DNA from: Cellulomonas humilata
GTDB taxonomy: Bacteria > Actinomycetota > Actinomycetes > Actinomycetales > Cellulomonadaceae
Reading direction: 5' to 3'
Length of the DNA stretch: 64,000 bases
Assembly: GCF_030814415.1 (NCBI RefSeq)
Contig: NZ_JAUSVB010000002.1
Span: forward strand, 682,001 to 746,000
Below, one piece after another: positions 26,019 through 34,453 of this stretch. Position numbers and translations under genes: made by a program. The number at the start of each line of letters is the position of its first letter. Position 1 is the first letter of the stretch. The notes under the pieces are model-generated. The model did not search any database. It was not told the origin of the DNA and saw only the letters and a program-made list of their open reading frames with translations.

Positions 26019-26705
26019 ATGGCTCTACTGCCCCGTCTGCGTCAGCTCATGCGACGGCCGTCCTCGGCCTCGCGGGTCGGCGCGCGCCGACCGACCAAGG
26101 CTGCGCGGCGCGGCGACACGCTCCACGAGGACGCGCTGCGCTCCATGCTCAGCGACGACCCGAACAACGAGCGGGCCTTCGTGGCCCTCGCGGAGATCGT
26201 CCGTCGCCGGGCCGCCGAGGCCAGCCCCGACCACGACCCGCTCTCCGCCGAGACCACCGACACCGAGCGTCAGCGTGCCGCGGACCTGGCGGTGTGGGCG
26301 CTCGGCGAGGAGCTCGCCGGGAACCCGCGCGCCTGGTACGCGCTCATCGAGGTCGCCCGCCTCTCGGTGCACGACGACCACGAGGGCACCCTGCGCCGGC
26401 TGACCACGGCCGCCGAGCGGGACCCGTCGGGCAAGGCGCTGGTCGAGGCCCTCGCCCTCCTGCGCCAGGCCGGCATGCCGGTGGACGCGCTCGGGCTCGG
26501 CGTCGGCCACTGGCGGCCCCGCGAGCACGACCCGGAGGTCGCCCGCCAGCTGGTGCTGGCCTCCATCGAGGCCGGGCGCCCGCTCGAGGCCAAGCAGCAC
26601 ATCGCCGCGCTCGACCTGTACCCGAACCAGCGGGCGGTCGCCGACCTCAAGGGCGAGCTCGCCCGTGACGTCGCGCACGCCGAGCAGACGATCCCCGGCA
26701 CCTGA
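26019..26705 (+). CDS. Conserved hypothetical TPR-like protein
   Basis: A 228-residue soluble, helix-rich protein. A basic N-terminus (LPRLRQLMRRPSSASRVGAR) is followed by helical-pair segments resembling tetratricopeptide repeats (DDPNNERAFVALAEIVRRRA, then NPRAWYALIEVARLSVHDD, then DPEVARQLVLASIEAGRPLE). No enzyme motif, signal or membrane helix is seen. It is divergent from fasR and ends at a perfect hairpin. It may be an adaptor; I cannot name a function. Confidence 0.75.
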   Translation: MALLPRLRQLMRRPSSASRVGARRPTKAARRGDTLHEDALRSMLSDDPNNERAFVALAEIVRRRAAEASPDHDPLSAETTDTERQRAADLAVWALGEELAGNPRAWYALIEVARLSVHDDHEGTLRRLTTAAERDPSGKALVEALALLRQAGMPVDALGLGVGHWRPREHDPEVARQLVLASIEAGRPLEAKQHIAALDLYPNQRAVADLKGELARDVAHAEQTIPGT

Positions 26706-26711
26706 CGCGCA

Positions 26712-26754
26712 ACGACGACGGCCCGGACTCTTCGCGAGTCCGGGCCGTCGTCGT
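26712..26754. terminator. Perfect bidirectional terminator hairpin
   Basis: ACGACGACGGCCCGGACTC (26712-26730) and its exact complement (26736-26754), loop TTCGC: a 19-bp uninterrupted stem between convergent genes (hypothetical plus, aceE minus). Confidence 0.9.
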
Positions 26755-26763
26755 GTCGTCAGG

Positions 26764-29508
26764 TCAGCTGTCGCCGCCGGTGTTGCCCGACGTGCCCGCC
26801 GTGACGTCGTACAGCCGGTAGCGCTCGATGGCCTGTGCCGGCGCCTCGGGGGCCACCGCGCCGGAGCGCGCCAGCTGCTGGAGCACGCGCACCACCGTCG
26901 ACGGGCCGTCGATCTTGAAGTGACGACGGGCCGCCGCGCGGGTGTCCGAGAAGCCGAAGCCGTCGGCGCCCAGCGTGGCGTACGTCCCCGGGACCCAGGC
27001 ACGGACCTGGTCGGCGACGAGGTGGTCGAAGTCCGTCGTCGCGACGAACGGACCCTCCGCCCCCTGGAGCTTGGCCGTCAGGTACGGCACCCGCTCCTCC
27101 TCACCGGGGTGCAGGTAGGCGTGCTGGTCCGCGGCGAGGCCGTCGCGGCGCAGCTCGTTCCAGCTGGTCACCGACCACACCGCCGCCTGGACGCCCCAGT
27201 CGTCGGCCAGGAGCTTCTTGGCCTCGAGCGCCCACGGCACCGCGACGCCGGACGCCAGGATCTGGGCGCGCGGCCCGTCACCCTCGGCGGGGGCGATCAG
27301 GTGGATGCCCCGCAGGATGCCCTCGACGTCGACGCCCTCGGGCTCCACGGGCTGCTGCATCGGCTCGTTGTAGACGGTGAGGTAGTAGATGACGTCGCGG
27401 TCACGGTCGTGGCCCTCGCCGTACATCCGCTCGATGCCGTCCTTGACGATGTGCCGGATCTCGTACCCGTACGCCGGGTCGTAGTGCACGACGTGGGACA
27501 TGGTGCCGGCCAGCAGCGGCGAGTGGCCGTCGGCGTGCTGCAGACCCTCACCCGTCAGGGTGGTGCGGCCGGCGGTGGCGCCGATGAGGAACCCGCGGGC
27601 CATCTGGTCACCGGCGGCCCAGAACTGGTCGCCGGTGCGCTGGAACCCGAACATCGAGTAGTAGAAGTAGAACGGGATCAGCGGCTCGCCGTGCGTCGCG
27701 TAGGACGTGCCGACGGCCTGGAACGCCGAGGCGGAACCGGCCTCGTTGATGCCCGTGTGCATGATCTGGCCGGACTCGGACTCCTTGTAGGAGAGCATGA
27801 GCTCGCGGTCCACGGCCATGTAGTTCTGGCCGTTCGTGTTGAAGATCTTGGCGCTCGGGAAGATCGAGTCCAGGCCGAACGTGCGGGCCTCGTCGGGAAT
27901 GATCGGCACCAGTCGGTGGCCGAACTCCTTGTCCCGCACCAGGTCCTTGAACAGGCGCACGAGCGCCATGGTCGTGGCGACCTCCTGGTGCCCCGAACCC
28001 TTGGCCAGGCCCTCGTAGACCTTGTCCTCGGGCAGCACGAGCGGCTTGTGCGTCGTGCGGCGCTCCGGCACGAATCCGCCGAGCTGACGGCGACGCTCGA
28101 GCAGGTACTGGATGCCCTCGTCGTCGGCCCCCGGGTGGAAGTACGGCGGGACGTACGGGTTCTCGTCGATCTGCTCGTCCGTGATCGGGATGTGCAGCGA
28201 GTCGCGCAGCGTCTTGAGGTCGTCGGACTTGAGCTTCTTCATCTGGTGCGTGGCGTTGCGACCGGCGAACCCGGACCCCAGGCCGTAGCCCTTGATGGTG
28301 TGCGCCAGGATGACCGTCGGCTGCCCCGTGTGCTCGCGGGCGGCCTTGTAGGCGGCGTAGATCTTGCGGTAGTCGTGCCCGCCGCGCTTGAGCGCCCAGA
28401 TCTCGTCGTCGGACATCTTCTCGACGAGCTGCTTGGTCCGCGGGTCGCGGCCGAAGAAGTGCTCGCGGATGAAGGCGCCACTCTCGGCGCGGTACGTCTG
28501 GAAGTCACCGTCGGGCGTCGTGTTCATCAGGTTGACGAGCGCGCGGTCCTTGTCGGCGTTGAGCAGGGCGTCCCACTCGCGGCCCCAGATCACCTTGATG
28601 ACGTTCCACCCGGCGCCGCGGAACTGCGCCTCGAGCTCCTGGATGATCTTGCCGTTGCCGCGGACCGGGCCGTCGAGCCGCTGAAGGTTGCAGTTGACGA
28701 CGAAGGTCAGGTTGTCCAGGCCCTGCTGGCCGGCCAGCTGGAGCATGCCGCGGGACTCGGGCTCGTCCATCTCGCCGTCGCCGAGGAACGCCCAGACGTC
28801 CTGCTGGCTGGTGTCCTTGATGCCGCGCAGGTGCAGGTACCGGTTGGTCCACGCCTGGTAGATGGCGGAGGCCGGGCCCAGGCCCATCGAGACCGTCGGG
28901 AACTCCCAGAGGTCCGGCGCGAGGCGCGGGTGCGGGTACGACGGGAGGCCGCCGCCCGGGTGGGACAGCTCCTGGCGGAACCCGTCCAGCTGGTGGGCGG
29001 AGAGCCGGCCCTCGAGGAACGCGCGGGCGTAGACGCCGGGGGAGGCGTGGCCCTGGAAGTAGACCTGGTCACCGCCGCCCGGGTGGTCCTTGCCGCGGAA
29101 GAAGTGGTTGAGGCCCACCTCGGTGAGCGTCGCGACCGACGCGTACGAGGAGATGTGCCCCCCGACGCCGATCCCGGGTCGCTGCGCCCGCGTGACCATC
29201 ACCGCGGCGTTCCAGCGGATCCACGACCGGTAGCGGCGCTCGAGCGCCTCGTCGCCCGGGAAGTAGGGCTCGTCGTGCACCGCGATGGTGTTGACGTAGG
29301 GGGTGTTGAGCGAGGCCGGGATGGCCACGTTCCGCTGTCGCGCGTGCCGCAGCATGCTCAGCAGCACGTAGCGCGCGCGAGGCCCGCCCTTCTCGTCGAT
29401 GAGTCCGTCGAGGGACTCCACCCACTCGCCGGTCTCGTCCGGATCGATGTCCGGCACCTGGCTGAGCAGGCCACCGATGAGCGGTCCTGTCTCGTCGATC
29501 GAAGCCAC
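26764..29508 (-). CDS. aceE: Pyruvate dehydrogenase E1 component, homodimeric type
   Basis: A 914-residue thiamine-diphosphate enzyme that decarboxylates pyruvate and acetylates lipoyl-E2, feeding acetyl-CoA to the TCA cycle and to the fab genes nearby. The ThDP motif GDG (243-245) to NCN (272-274) is intact, and the family segments [18 protein letters not shown] and [20 protein letters not shown] are present. GTG 29508 is preferred: AAGGAG lies five bases before it and the N-terminus then matches AceE of other actinobacteria. The 57 extra upstream residues of the open frame look non-coding. E2 and E3 genes are not in the window, as is usual in actinobacteria. Confidence 0.96.
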   Translation of the reverse strand: MASIDETGPLIGGLLSQVPDIDPDETGEWVESLDGLIDEKGGPRARYVLLSMLRHARQRNVAIPASLNTPYVNTIAVHDEPYFPGDEALERRYRSWIRWNAAVMVTRAQRPGIGVGGHISSYASVATLTEVGLNHFFRGKDHPGGGDQVYFQGHASPGVYARAFLEGRLSAHQLDGFRQELSHPGGGLPSYPHPRLAPDLWEFPTVSMGLGPASAIYQAWTNRYLHLRGIKDTSQQDVWAFLGDGEMDEPESRGMLQLAGQQGLDNLTFVVNCNLQRLDGPVRGNGKIIQELEAQFRGAGWNVIKVIWGREWDALLNADKDRALVNLMNTTPDGDFQTYRAESGAFIREHFFGRDPRTKQLVEKMSDDEIWALKRGGHDYRKIYAAYKAAREHTGQPTVILAHTIKGYGLGSGFAGRNATHQMKKLKSDDLKTLRDSLHIPITDEQIDENPYVPPYFHPGADDEGIQYLLERRRQLGGFVPERRTTHKPLVLPEDKVYEGLAKGSGHQEVATTMALVRLFKDLVRDKEFGHRLVPIIPDEARTFGLDSIFPSAKIFNTNGQNYMAVDRELMLSYKESESGQIMHTGINEAGSASAFQAVGTSYATHGEPLIPFYFYYSMFGFQRTGDQFWAAGDQMARGFLIGATAGRTTLTGEGLQHADGHSPLLAGTMSHVVHYDPAYGYEIRHIVKDGIERMYGEGHDRDRDVIYYLTVYNEPMQQPVEPEGVDVEGILRGIHLIAPAEGDGPRAQILASGVAVPWALEAKKLLADDWGVQAAVWSVTSWNELRRDGLAADQHAYLHPGEEERVPYLTAKLQGAEGPFVATTDFDHLVADQVRAWVPGTYATLGADGFGFSDTRAAARRHFKIDGPSTVVRVLQQLARSGAVAPEAPAQAIERYRLYDVTAGTSGNTGGDS

Positions 29509-29853
29509 CAGCGCTCCTTGCCTCTCGTCCGCGCGCACGAGCCCGGTCGGCATCGGCGGCGCATCTGGCCCGAACCCCCGGGCGCGCGCCGGTGTGGGCG
29601 GCGACGACGGGTACGGGTAGTCGACCCATTCTCTGACCCCGCGGGCCCGAAAGTCACACCGAGTAGCAGGAACGTCCACGTGACGTCCGCGACAGTCGCT
29701 CCCGCCGGGGGCTGGCCCGGGTTGCGCGACGGTGCGACACCATCATCCGTGCAGGTCTTGCGTGCGCCCGCCCGGGTGCGGTGGGCTAGCGTGTGCGGCA
29801 ATGAGCAGGCGCTCCCCGGACGGGGTCGCCGAGACGGAGGGAGCGGTCCGGAC
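29509..29853. other. 345-bp divergent promoter region (aceE / DUF3052)
   Basis: Holds the ribosome site of aceE (AAGGAG, minus strand) and, for the plus-strand gene, a TAGCGT -10-like box at 29787-29792 and GGAGGGAG at 29836-29843. I saw no clear -35 box, riboswitch or palindrome. An ATG at 29801 opens only an out-of-frame short reading. Confidence 0.45.
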
Positions 29854-30276
29854 GTGTCATCCACCGCGGACGAAGGCGCGTCGCAGACGGCCGCCCGCTT
29901 GGGCTTCACCTCGGGCCAGGTGGTCCAGGAGTTCGGCTACGACGACGACGTCGATGACGAGCTGCGCGCCAGCCTGGAGGCCGTCACCGGCACAGAGCTG
30001 GTCGACGAGGAGTACGACGACGTCACCGACGGTGCCGTCATCTGGTTCCGTGACGGCGACGGTGACCTCACCGACGCGCTCGTGGACGCCATGACCGTGC
30101 TCGACGACGGCGGTCCCATCTGGGTCCTCACCCCGAAGGCGGGCCGTTCCGGGCACGTGTCCCACAGCGACATCGAGGAGGCGGCGACGACCTCCGGGCT
30201 GCACGCCATGAGCACCTTCTCGATCGCGCCCGACTGGTCCGCCACCCGGCTCGGCGCGCGCGGCCGCGGACGCTGA
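29854..30276 (+). CDS. DUF3052 family protein
   Basis: A 140-residue acidic soluble protein found next to aceE in many actinobacteria. Characteristic stretches are AARLGFTSGQVVQEFGYDDD, then DDVTDGAVIWFRDGDGDL, then LTPKAGRSGHVSHSDIEEAA. GTG 29854 is preceded by GGAGGGAG at ten bases. The fold resembles a small alpha/beta regulator-like domain, but function is unknown. It is divergent from aceE and 44 bp before the peroxiredoxin gene. Confidence 0.88.
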   Translation: MSSTADEGASQTAARLGFTSGQVVQEFGYDDDVDDELRASLEAVTGTELVDEEYDDVTDGAVIWFRDGDGDLTDALVDAMTVLDDGGPIWVLTPKAGRSGHVSHSDIEEAATTSGLHAMSTFSIAPDWSATRLGARGRGR

Positions 30277-30307
30277 CCGCCGGATCGCACGGCTCGGCGG
30301 TCGTTGT

Positions 30308-30313
30308 TACAGT
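30308..30313 (+). promoter_or_regulatory. -10 box TACAGT before the peroxiredoxin gene
   Basis: TACAGT followed by seven bases and ATG 30321 without a ribosome site, suggesting the peroxiredoxin gene has its own leaderless promoter. Confidence 0.45.
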
Positions 30314-30320
30314 CCGCGCC

Positions 30321-30800
30321 ATGGACGCCACCGCCCGCACCACGCCCCCGACCGGCGCACCCGCCCCGGAGTTCTCGCTCCCCGACACCCACGGCACCCC
30401 GGTGACCCTCAGTGGGCTGCGCGGCGGTCCCGTCGTGATCGTCTTCGTCCCGTTCGCGTTCTCCGGCACGTGCACCGGTGAGCTGTGCGAGCTGCGGGAC
30501 AACATCAAGGAGTTCGAGGAGGCCGGCGTCCACGTGCTGGTCGTCTCCTGCGACCCGGGCCACTCGTTGCGCGCGTGGGCGGCGCAGGAGGGCTTCGCGT
30601 TCGACCTGCTGTCCGACTTCTGGCCGCACGGCGAGGTCGCGCATGCCTACGGCGTCTTCGACGACACCCGGGGCTTCGCGGTGCGCGGCAGCTTCCTGGT
30701 CGACGCCGAGGGCATGCTGCGGTGGAGCCTGGTCAACCCTCCCGGGCGGGCTCGTGACTTCTCGTCGTACCGTGCGGCGCTGGCGGACCTCGCCGCCTGA
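30321..30800 (+). CDS. AhpE/BCP-like thiol peroxiredoxin
   Basis: A 159-residue AhpC/TSA-fold peroxidase reducing hydroperoxides. The active-site segment PFAFSGTCTGELCELRD holds the peroxidatic C51 within a P-x3-S/T-x2-C motif; C56 could act as resolving Cys. The SFLVDAEGMLRW strand is typical of the fold. It resembles mycobacterial AhpE more than classic BCP. The reductant partner is not encoded nearby. Confidence 0.93.
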   Translation: MDATARTTPPTGAPAPEFSLPDTHGTPVTLSGLRGGPVVIVFVPFAFSGTCTGELCELRDNIKEFEEAGVHVLVVSCDPGHSLRAWAAQEGFAFDLLSDFWPHGEVAHAYGVFDDTRGFAVRGSFLVDAEGMLRWSLVNPPGRARDFSSYRAALADLAA

Positions 30801-30860
30801 CGACGGCGCGCGCCGGTATCCTTGGCGACCGTCGGGCCGCCCGCGCGTCGGGCGGCTCAG

Positions 30861-30934
30861 GGGCCTGTAGCTCAGCTGGTCAGAGCGCCGCGCTTACACC
30901 GCGGAGGTCGCCGGTTCGAAACCGGCCGGGCCCA
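30861..30934 (+). tRNA. tRNA-Val (anticodon TAC)
   Basis: A 74-nt cloverleaf: acceptor GGGCCTG/CGGGCCC with one G-T pair, discriminator A, anticodon loop CTTACAC giving TAC. CCA is not encoded (CCC follows). A TATCCT -10 box at 30817-30822 and the hairpin at 30942-30973 frame the transcript. Confidence 0.96.
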
Positions 30935-30941
30935 CCCAGCA

Positions 30942-30973
30942 GCGTCGCCGTCGCTGCTCTGCGACGGCGACGC
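30942..30973. terminator. Bidirectional terminator hairpin
   Basis: GCGTCGCCGTCGC, loop TGCTCT, GCGACGGCGACGC: a perfect 13-bp stem. It ends the plus-strand tRNA-Val transcript and the minus-strand nar operon. Confidence 0.8.
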
Positions 30974-30987
30974 CGGTCTCGGGGGAG

Positions 30988-31290
30988 TCACCCCAGGCGG
31001 GTCAGGCGGACGTGCCAGGCGTCCGGACCGTCCACCAGCACCTCGACGTCGATCTCGGCCCGCTCGCGGAGCTGCGCGATGAGCGGGCGGGGCAGGTGCG
31101 GCGCGACGAGGACCAGCGACTGGCCGGGCGGGATCGCCTCGAACGCGCCGAAGACGGTCGCATGCCGGATGGCGTGCGGGATCGGGCGGACGTCGAGCAC
31201 CGGGTCGGCCTCGTCGTGGCCGCCGCAGCCGCAGGAGTGGCCGGCGGGCTCGGGGGCGGTGGGCAGGATCTCGACGTGCTCGGCGGTCAT
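30988..31290 (-). CDS. DUF2249 protein at the end of the nar operon
   Basis: A 100-residue protein. A short N-terminal part with GHSCGCGGHDEAD (Cys/His-rich, possible metal site) is followed by a DUF2249 domain: LDVRPIPHAIRHATVFGAFE, then PPGQSLVLVAPHLPRPLIAQ. DUF2249 is related to TusA-like domains and is often linked to nitrogen-oxide metabolism genes. ATG follows GAGGAGAGACC. It lies 29 bp after narI and is probably co-transcribed. The role in nitrate respiration or NO protection is an inference from context. Confidence 0.85.
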   Translation of the reverse strand: MTAEHVEILPTAPEPAGHSCGCGGHDEADPVLDVRPIPHAIRHATVFGAFEAIPPGQSLVLVAPHLPRPLIAQLRERAEIDVEVLVDGPDAWHVRLTRLG

Positions 31291-31319
31291 GGTCTCTCCT
31301 CGGGGTGGGTGGTGCGGGG

Positions 31320-32069
31320 TCAGCGGGGTGCGCCGGGGCGCTCGACGCGCTCCCAGCCGCGTCGTGGGACGCGGTTGCCCAGGCGGTCGTCGTCGCGGGT
31401 CCGGTACACGATGTACGGCCGGGTGACGTAGCCCAGGGGCGCCGAGAACACGTGCACCAGCCGCGTGAACGGCCAGAGGCCGAACAGCGCCAGGGCGCAC
31501 AGGATGTGCAGCTGGAAGGCCAGCGGTACCTCGGCCATCAGGGCGGGGTCGGGCTGGAACGTCAGCAGCCCGCGCACCCACGGCGATACCGAGCCGCGGT
31601 AGTCGTACGCGTCGCCGAGCACCTGGAACATGACGGTGGCCGCGGTGCCGAACGCCAGGGTCGCGCCGAGTACCACGTACATGAGCTTGTCCATGCGGGT
31701 CGTCGCCAGGAAGACCGGACCGACGGTGCGGCGGCGGTAGACGAGGATCCCGAGCCCGGCGAGCGTGAGGACCGCGGCGATCGTGCCGGCCCACGTGGCG
31801 ACCACGTGGTACGCGTGCTCCGTGACGCCGACGGCCTCGAGCCACGTCCGGGGAATCAGCAGGCCGACGACGTGCCCACCGATCACCATGAGGATCCCGA
31901 TGTGGAACATCGGCGACCCGGCCCGCAGCAGCCGCGACTCGTAGACCTGCGACGAGCGGGTGGTCCAGCCGAAGCGGTCGTACCGGTACCTCCACAGGTG
32001 GCCGACGACGAACACGGCCCCGGCGATGTACGGGAGCACCACCCACAGCAGGATGTCGCGCGTCGTCAT
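31320..32069 (-). CDS. narI: Respiratory nitrate reductase gamma subunit (cytochrome b)
   Basis: A 249-residue membrane diheme cytochrome b that oxidises quinol and passes electrons to NarH. Five transmembrane helices are evident. The four heme-axial histidines align: H56 and H66 (FHIGILMVIGGH), H188 (FQLHIL) and H206 (LVHVFSAP), at the same spacing as in E. coli NarI. It overlaps narJ by ATGA. Confidence 0.95.
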   Translation of the reverse strand: MTTRDILLWVVLPYIAGAVFVVGHLWRYRYDRFGWTTRSSQVYESRLLRAGSPMFHIGILMVIGGHVVGLLIPRTWLEAVGVTEHAYHVVATWAGTIAAVLTLAGLGILVYRRRTVGPVFLATTRMDKLMYVVLGATLAFGTAATVMFQVLGDAYDYRGSVSPWVRGLLTFQPDPALMAEVPLAFQLHILCALALFGLWPFTRLVHVFSAPLGYVTRPYIVYRTRDDDRLGNRVPRRGWERVERPGAPR

Positions 32070-32758
32070 GCCGGTACCTCCGAACGGACGGTCGGGAACG
32101 GGAGCAGGGGTGCGGACAGGCCGACCGTCTCCGACGGCGGGCCGCTGGCGACCAGGTCGGCGAACCGTGCGGCGGTGGCGTCGTCGATCGCGGGCAGCGT
32201 GAGGCACACCGCGTCGAGGAGGTTCGCGTACGGGCTGCGCGCGTGGTGCAGGGCGGAGCGCAGGAGCTCGATCCCGGCACGATGGGTGCCCAGCAGGGTG
32301 TCGGCGATCGGCCCGGGCTCCCGCCCCGACAGCTCGAGGACCGTCGGCAGGTGGTCGGGCAGCTCGTCGTCCGGTGGCTCCCAGCCGCACGCGCGGTACG
32401 CCTCGACGAACGTCACCAGCGCCATGCCGCGGCGCCGGGTGTCACCCGCCGCGTAGTACGTCAGGTAGAGCGCGCACCGCCGGCGCAGGTCGAACGTCTC
32501 GACGTAGTGCGCCTGCTGGGTGTCGAGGTCGAGCGGCTCGACCGCGTCGAGGAACTGGGCGAAGGCCGCCGCGACGTCGTCGGACAGGATCCCGGTGGTG
32601 TCGCGGAGCAGGTCGTGCCGCTCGCGCAGCTCCTGCGTCGGGTACTCGAGCAGGAGCGACGCGGCCATGTGCGCGATGACGCGCTCGCGCGGGTGCGCGT
32701 CGACGGGCTCGAGGAACGGCAGCGACGGCGCGCGCCCGGCGCCCGGCCGGCGGCTCAT
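32066..32758 (-). CDS. narJ: Nitrate reductase molybdenum cofactor assembly chaperone
   Basis: A 230-residue TorD/NarJ-family chaperone that binds the NarG N-terminus and assists insertion of molybdenum cofactor and Fe-S. The helical signature includes LLLEYPTQELRERHDLL and YVETFDLRRRCALYLTYYAA, the conserved NarJ segment. ATGA overlaps join it to narH and narI. Confidence 0.94.
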   Translation of the reverse strand: MSRRPGAGRAPSLPFLEPVDAHPRERVIAHMAASLLLEYPTQELRERHDLLRDTTGILSDDVAAAFAQFLDAVEPLDLDTQQAHYVETFDLRRRCALYLTYYAAGDTRRRGMALVTFVEAYRACGWEPPDDELPDHLPTVLELSGREPGPIADTLLGTHRAGIELLRSALHHARSPYANLLDAVCLTLPAIDDATAARFADLVASGPPSETVGLSAPLLPFPTVRSEVPA

Positions 32759-34440
32759 GCGTTTGCCTCCGGTCCGTCGCCGTAGCCGTCCTGGCCCGGC
32801 TCCGGCGGGAACAGCCCGGGTGGAGCCCCGTTGCCGTCCCAGTTCAGCAGGTTGACGCGCGTGGGCTGCGACGGCCCGGCCGCCTTGTCCGCGGTCTGCC
32901 GGTTGCGCAGCGCGTGGAACGTCTCGACGGCGGCGCGCATCGGGCGTCCCGACGACGAGCCGAACCGGCCGCCGCCGCCCATGCCGGGGCCACCGTCGAC
33001 GTCGAGCGAGCAGCCCGTCGCCGTCTCCTCGAGGGCACGGGCGCTCTCGGCGTGCGCGGCGGGGATGACGTAGCGGTCCTCGTACTTGGCGATGGCGAGC
33101 AAGCGGTACATCCCCTCGATCTGTGCGGCCGTCATGCCCACCGACTCCGCGATGCGGGGGTCCTGGTCGGTGCCGAGGTTCACGTTGCGCATGTGCGCCC
33201 GCATCGCCGCGAGACGCTGCAGCACGGCGGTGACCGGTGCCGTCTCGCCTGCCGTGAACAGGCCGGCCAGGTACTCCACGGGGATGCGGAGCCGGTCGAT
33301 GGCGGCGAACAGCGTCCGGGCGTCCTCGCCGTCGTTGCCCGACCCCGTGACCACGTCGACCACCGGCGACAGCGGCGGGATGTACCAGACCATCGGCATG
33401 GTCCGGTACTCCGGGTGCAGCGGGAGCGCGACCTCGTACGTGCTGATCAGGGACCAGATCGGCGAGCGCTGGGCGGCGTCGATCCAGTCGCGCGGGATGC
33501 CCTCGCGCTCGGCACCGGCGATGACCTCGGGGTCGTGCGGGTCCAGCAGCACGGACCGCTGGGCGGCCAGCAGCTCGGTGGGGTCCTCCACCGACGCGGC
33601 CTCGAGGACCCGGTCGGCGTCGTAGAGCACGAGCCCGAGGTAGCGCAGCCGGCCGACGCACGTCTCCGAGCAGACCGTCGGCAGACCCACCTCGAGGCGC
33701 GGGTAGCACATCGTGCACTTCTCGGCCTTGCCGGTCTTGTGGTTGAAGTAGACCTTCTTGTACGGGCAGCCGGACACGCACATGCGCCAGCCGCGGCACT
33801 GGTCCTGGTCGACGAGCACGATGCCGTCCTCGGCCCGCTTGTACATCGCGCCCGACGGGCACGACGCGACGCACGACGGGTTGAGGCAGTGCTCGCAGAT
33901 GCGCGGCAGGTAGAACATGAACGCCTGCTCGAGCTCGGCCGTGACGCTCTCGCTCATCTGCTTCAGGACCGGGTCGTCCTGCATCGTCTCCATCGACCCA
34001 CCGAGGTTGTCGTCCCAGTTCGCCGACCAGTGGATCTGCATGGCCTTGCCCGTGAGCAGCGACATGGGCCGCGCGACGGGCGTGTGCTCGCCCTGCGGAG
34101 CCGAGAGCAGGGTGTCGTACTCGTACGTCCACGGCTCGTAGTAGTCGTGGATCTCCGGCAGCCTCGGGTTCGAGAAGATGTGCGCGAGCTTGGTGAACCG
34201 CCCGCCCGAGCGCAGCTTGAGCCGCCCCCGCTTGGTGCGGACCCAGCCGCCGCCCCACTTCTCCTGGTCCTCGTACCCGCGCGGGTAGCCGACCCCCGGG
34301 CGGGTCTCGACGTTGTTGAACCAGACGTACTCGACGCCTGTGCGGTTCGTCCACGCCTGCTTGCACGTGACCGAGCACGTGTGGCACCCGATGCACTTGT
34401 CGAGGTTCATCACCATCGCCATCTGCGCCATGACCTTCAT
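32755..34440 (-). CDS. narH: Respiratory nitrate reductase beta subunit
   Basis: A 561-residue iron-sulfur subunit. Four cysteine groups are visible: C16-x2-C19-x2-C22-x3-C26 (CIGCHTCSVTC), CEHCLNPSCVASC, CRGWRMCVSGC (Trp marking the 3Fe-4S site) and CTMCYPR with CSETCVG. These give three 4Fe-4S and one 3Fe-4S clusters carrying electrons from NarI to NarG. It starts 13 bp after narG. Confidence 0.96.
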   Translation of the reverse strand: MKVMAQMAMVMNLDKCIGCHTCSVTCKQAWTNRTGVEYVWFNNVETRPGVGYPRGYEDQEKWGGGWVRTKRGRLKLRSGGRFTKLAHIFSNPRLPEIHDYYEPWTYEYDTLLSAPQGEHTPVARPMSLLTGKAMQIHWSANWDDNLGGSMETMQDDPVLKQMSESVTAELEQAFMFYLPRICEHCLNPSCVASCPSGAMYKRAEDGIVLVDQDQCRGWRMCVSGCPYKKVYFNHKTGKAEKCTMCYPRLEVGLPTVCSETCVGRLRYLGLVLYDADRVLEAASVEDPTELLAAQRSVLLDPHDPEVIAGAEREGIPRDWIDAAQRSPIWSLISTYEVALPLHPEYRTMPMVWYIPPLSPVVDVVTGSGNDGEDARTLFAAIDRLRIPVEYLAGLFTAGETAPVTAVLQRLAAMRAHMRNVNLGTDQDPRIAESVGMTAAQIEGMYRLLAIAKYEDRYVIPAAHAESARALEETATGCSLDVDGGPGMGGGGRFGSSSGRPMRAAVETFHALRNRQTADKAAGPSQPTRVNLLNWDGNGAPPGLFPPEPGQDGYGDGPEANA

Positions 34441-34453
34441 GCGATGCTCCCCA

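Noticed and set aside
26665..29853. Plus-strand open frame covering aceE and joining DUF3052
   Set aside because: Only the last 140 codons (from GTG 29854) are real. The upstream part is the antisense of aceE.
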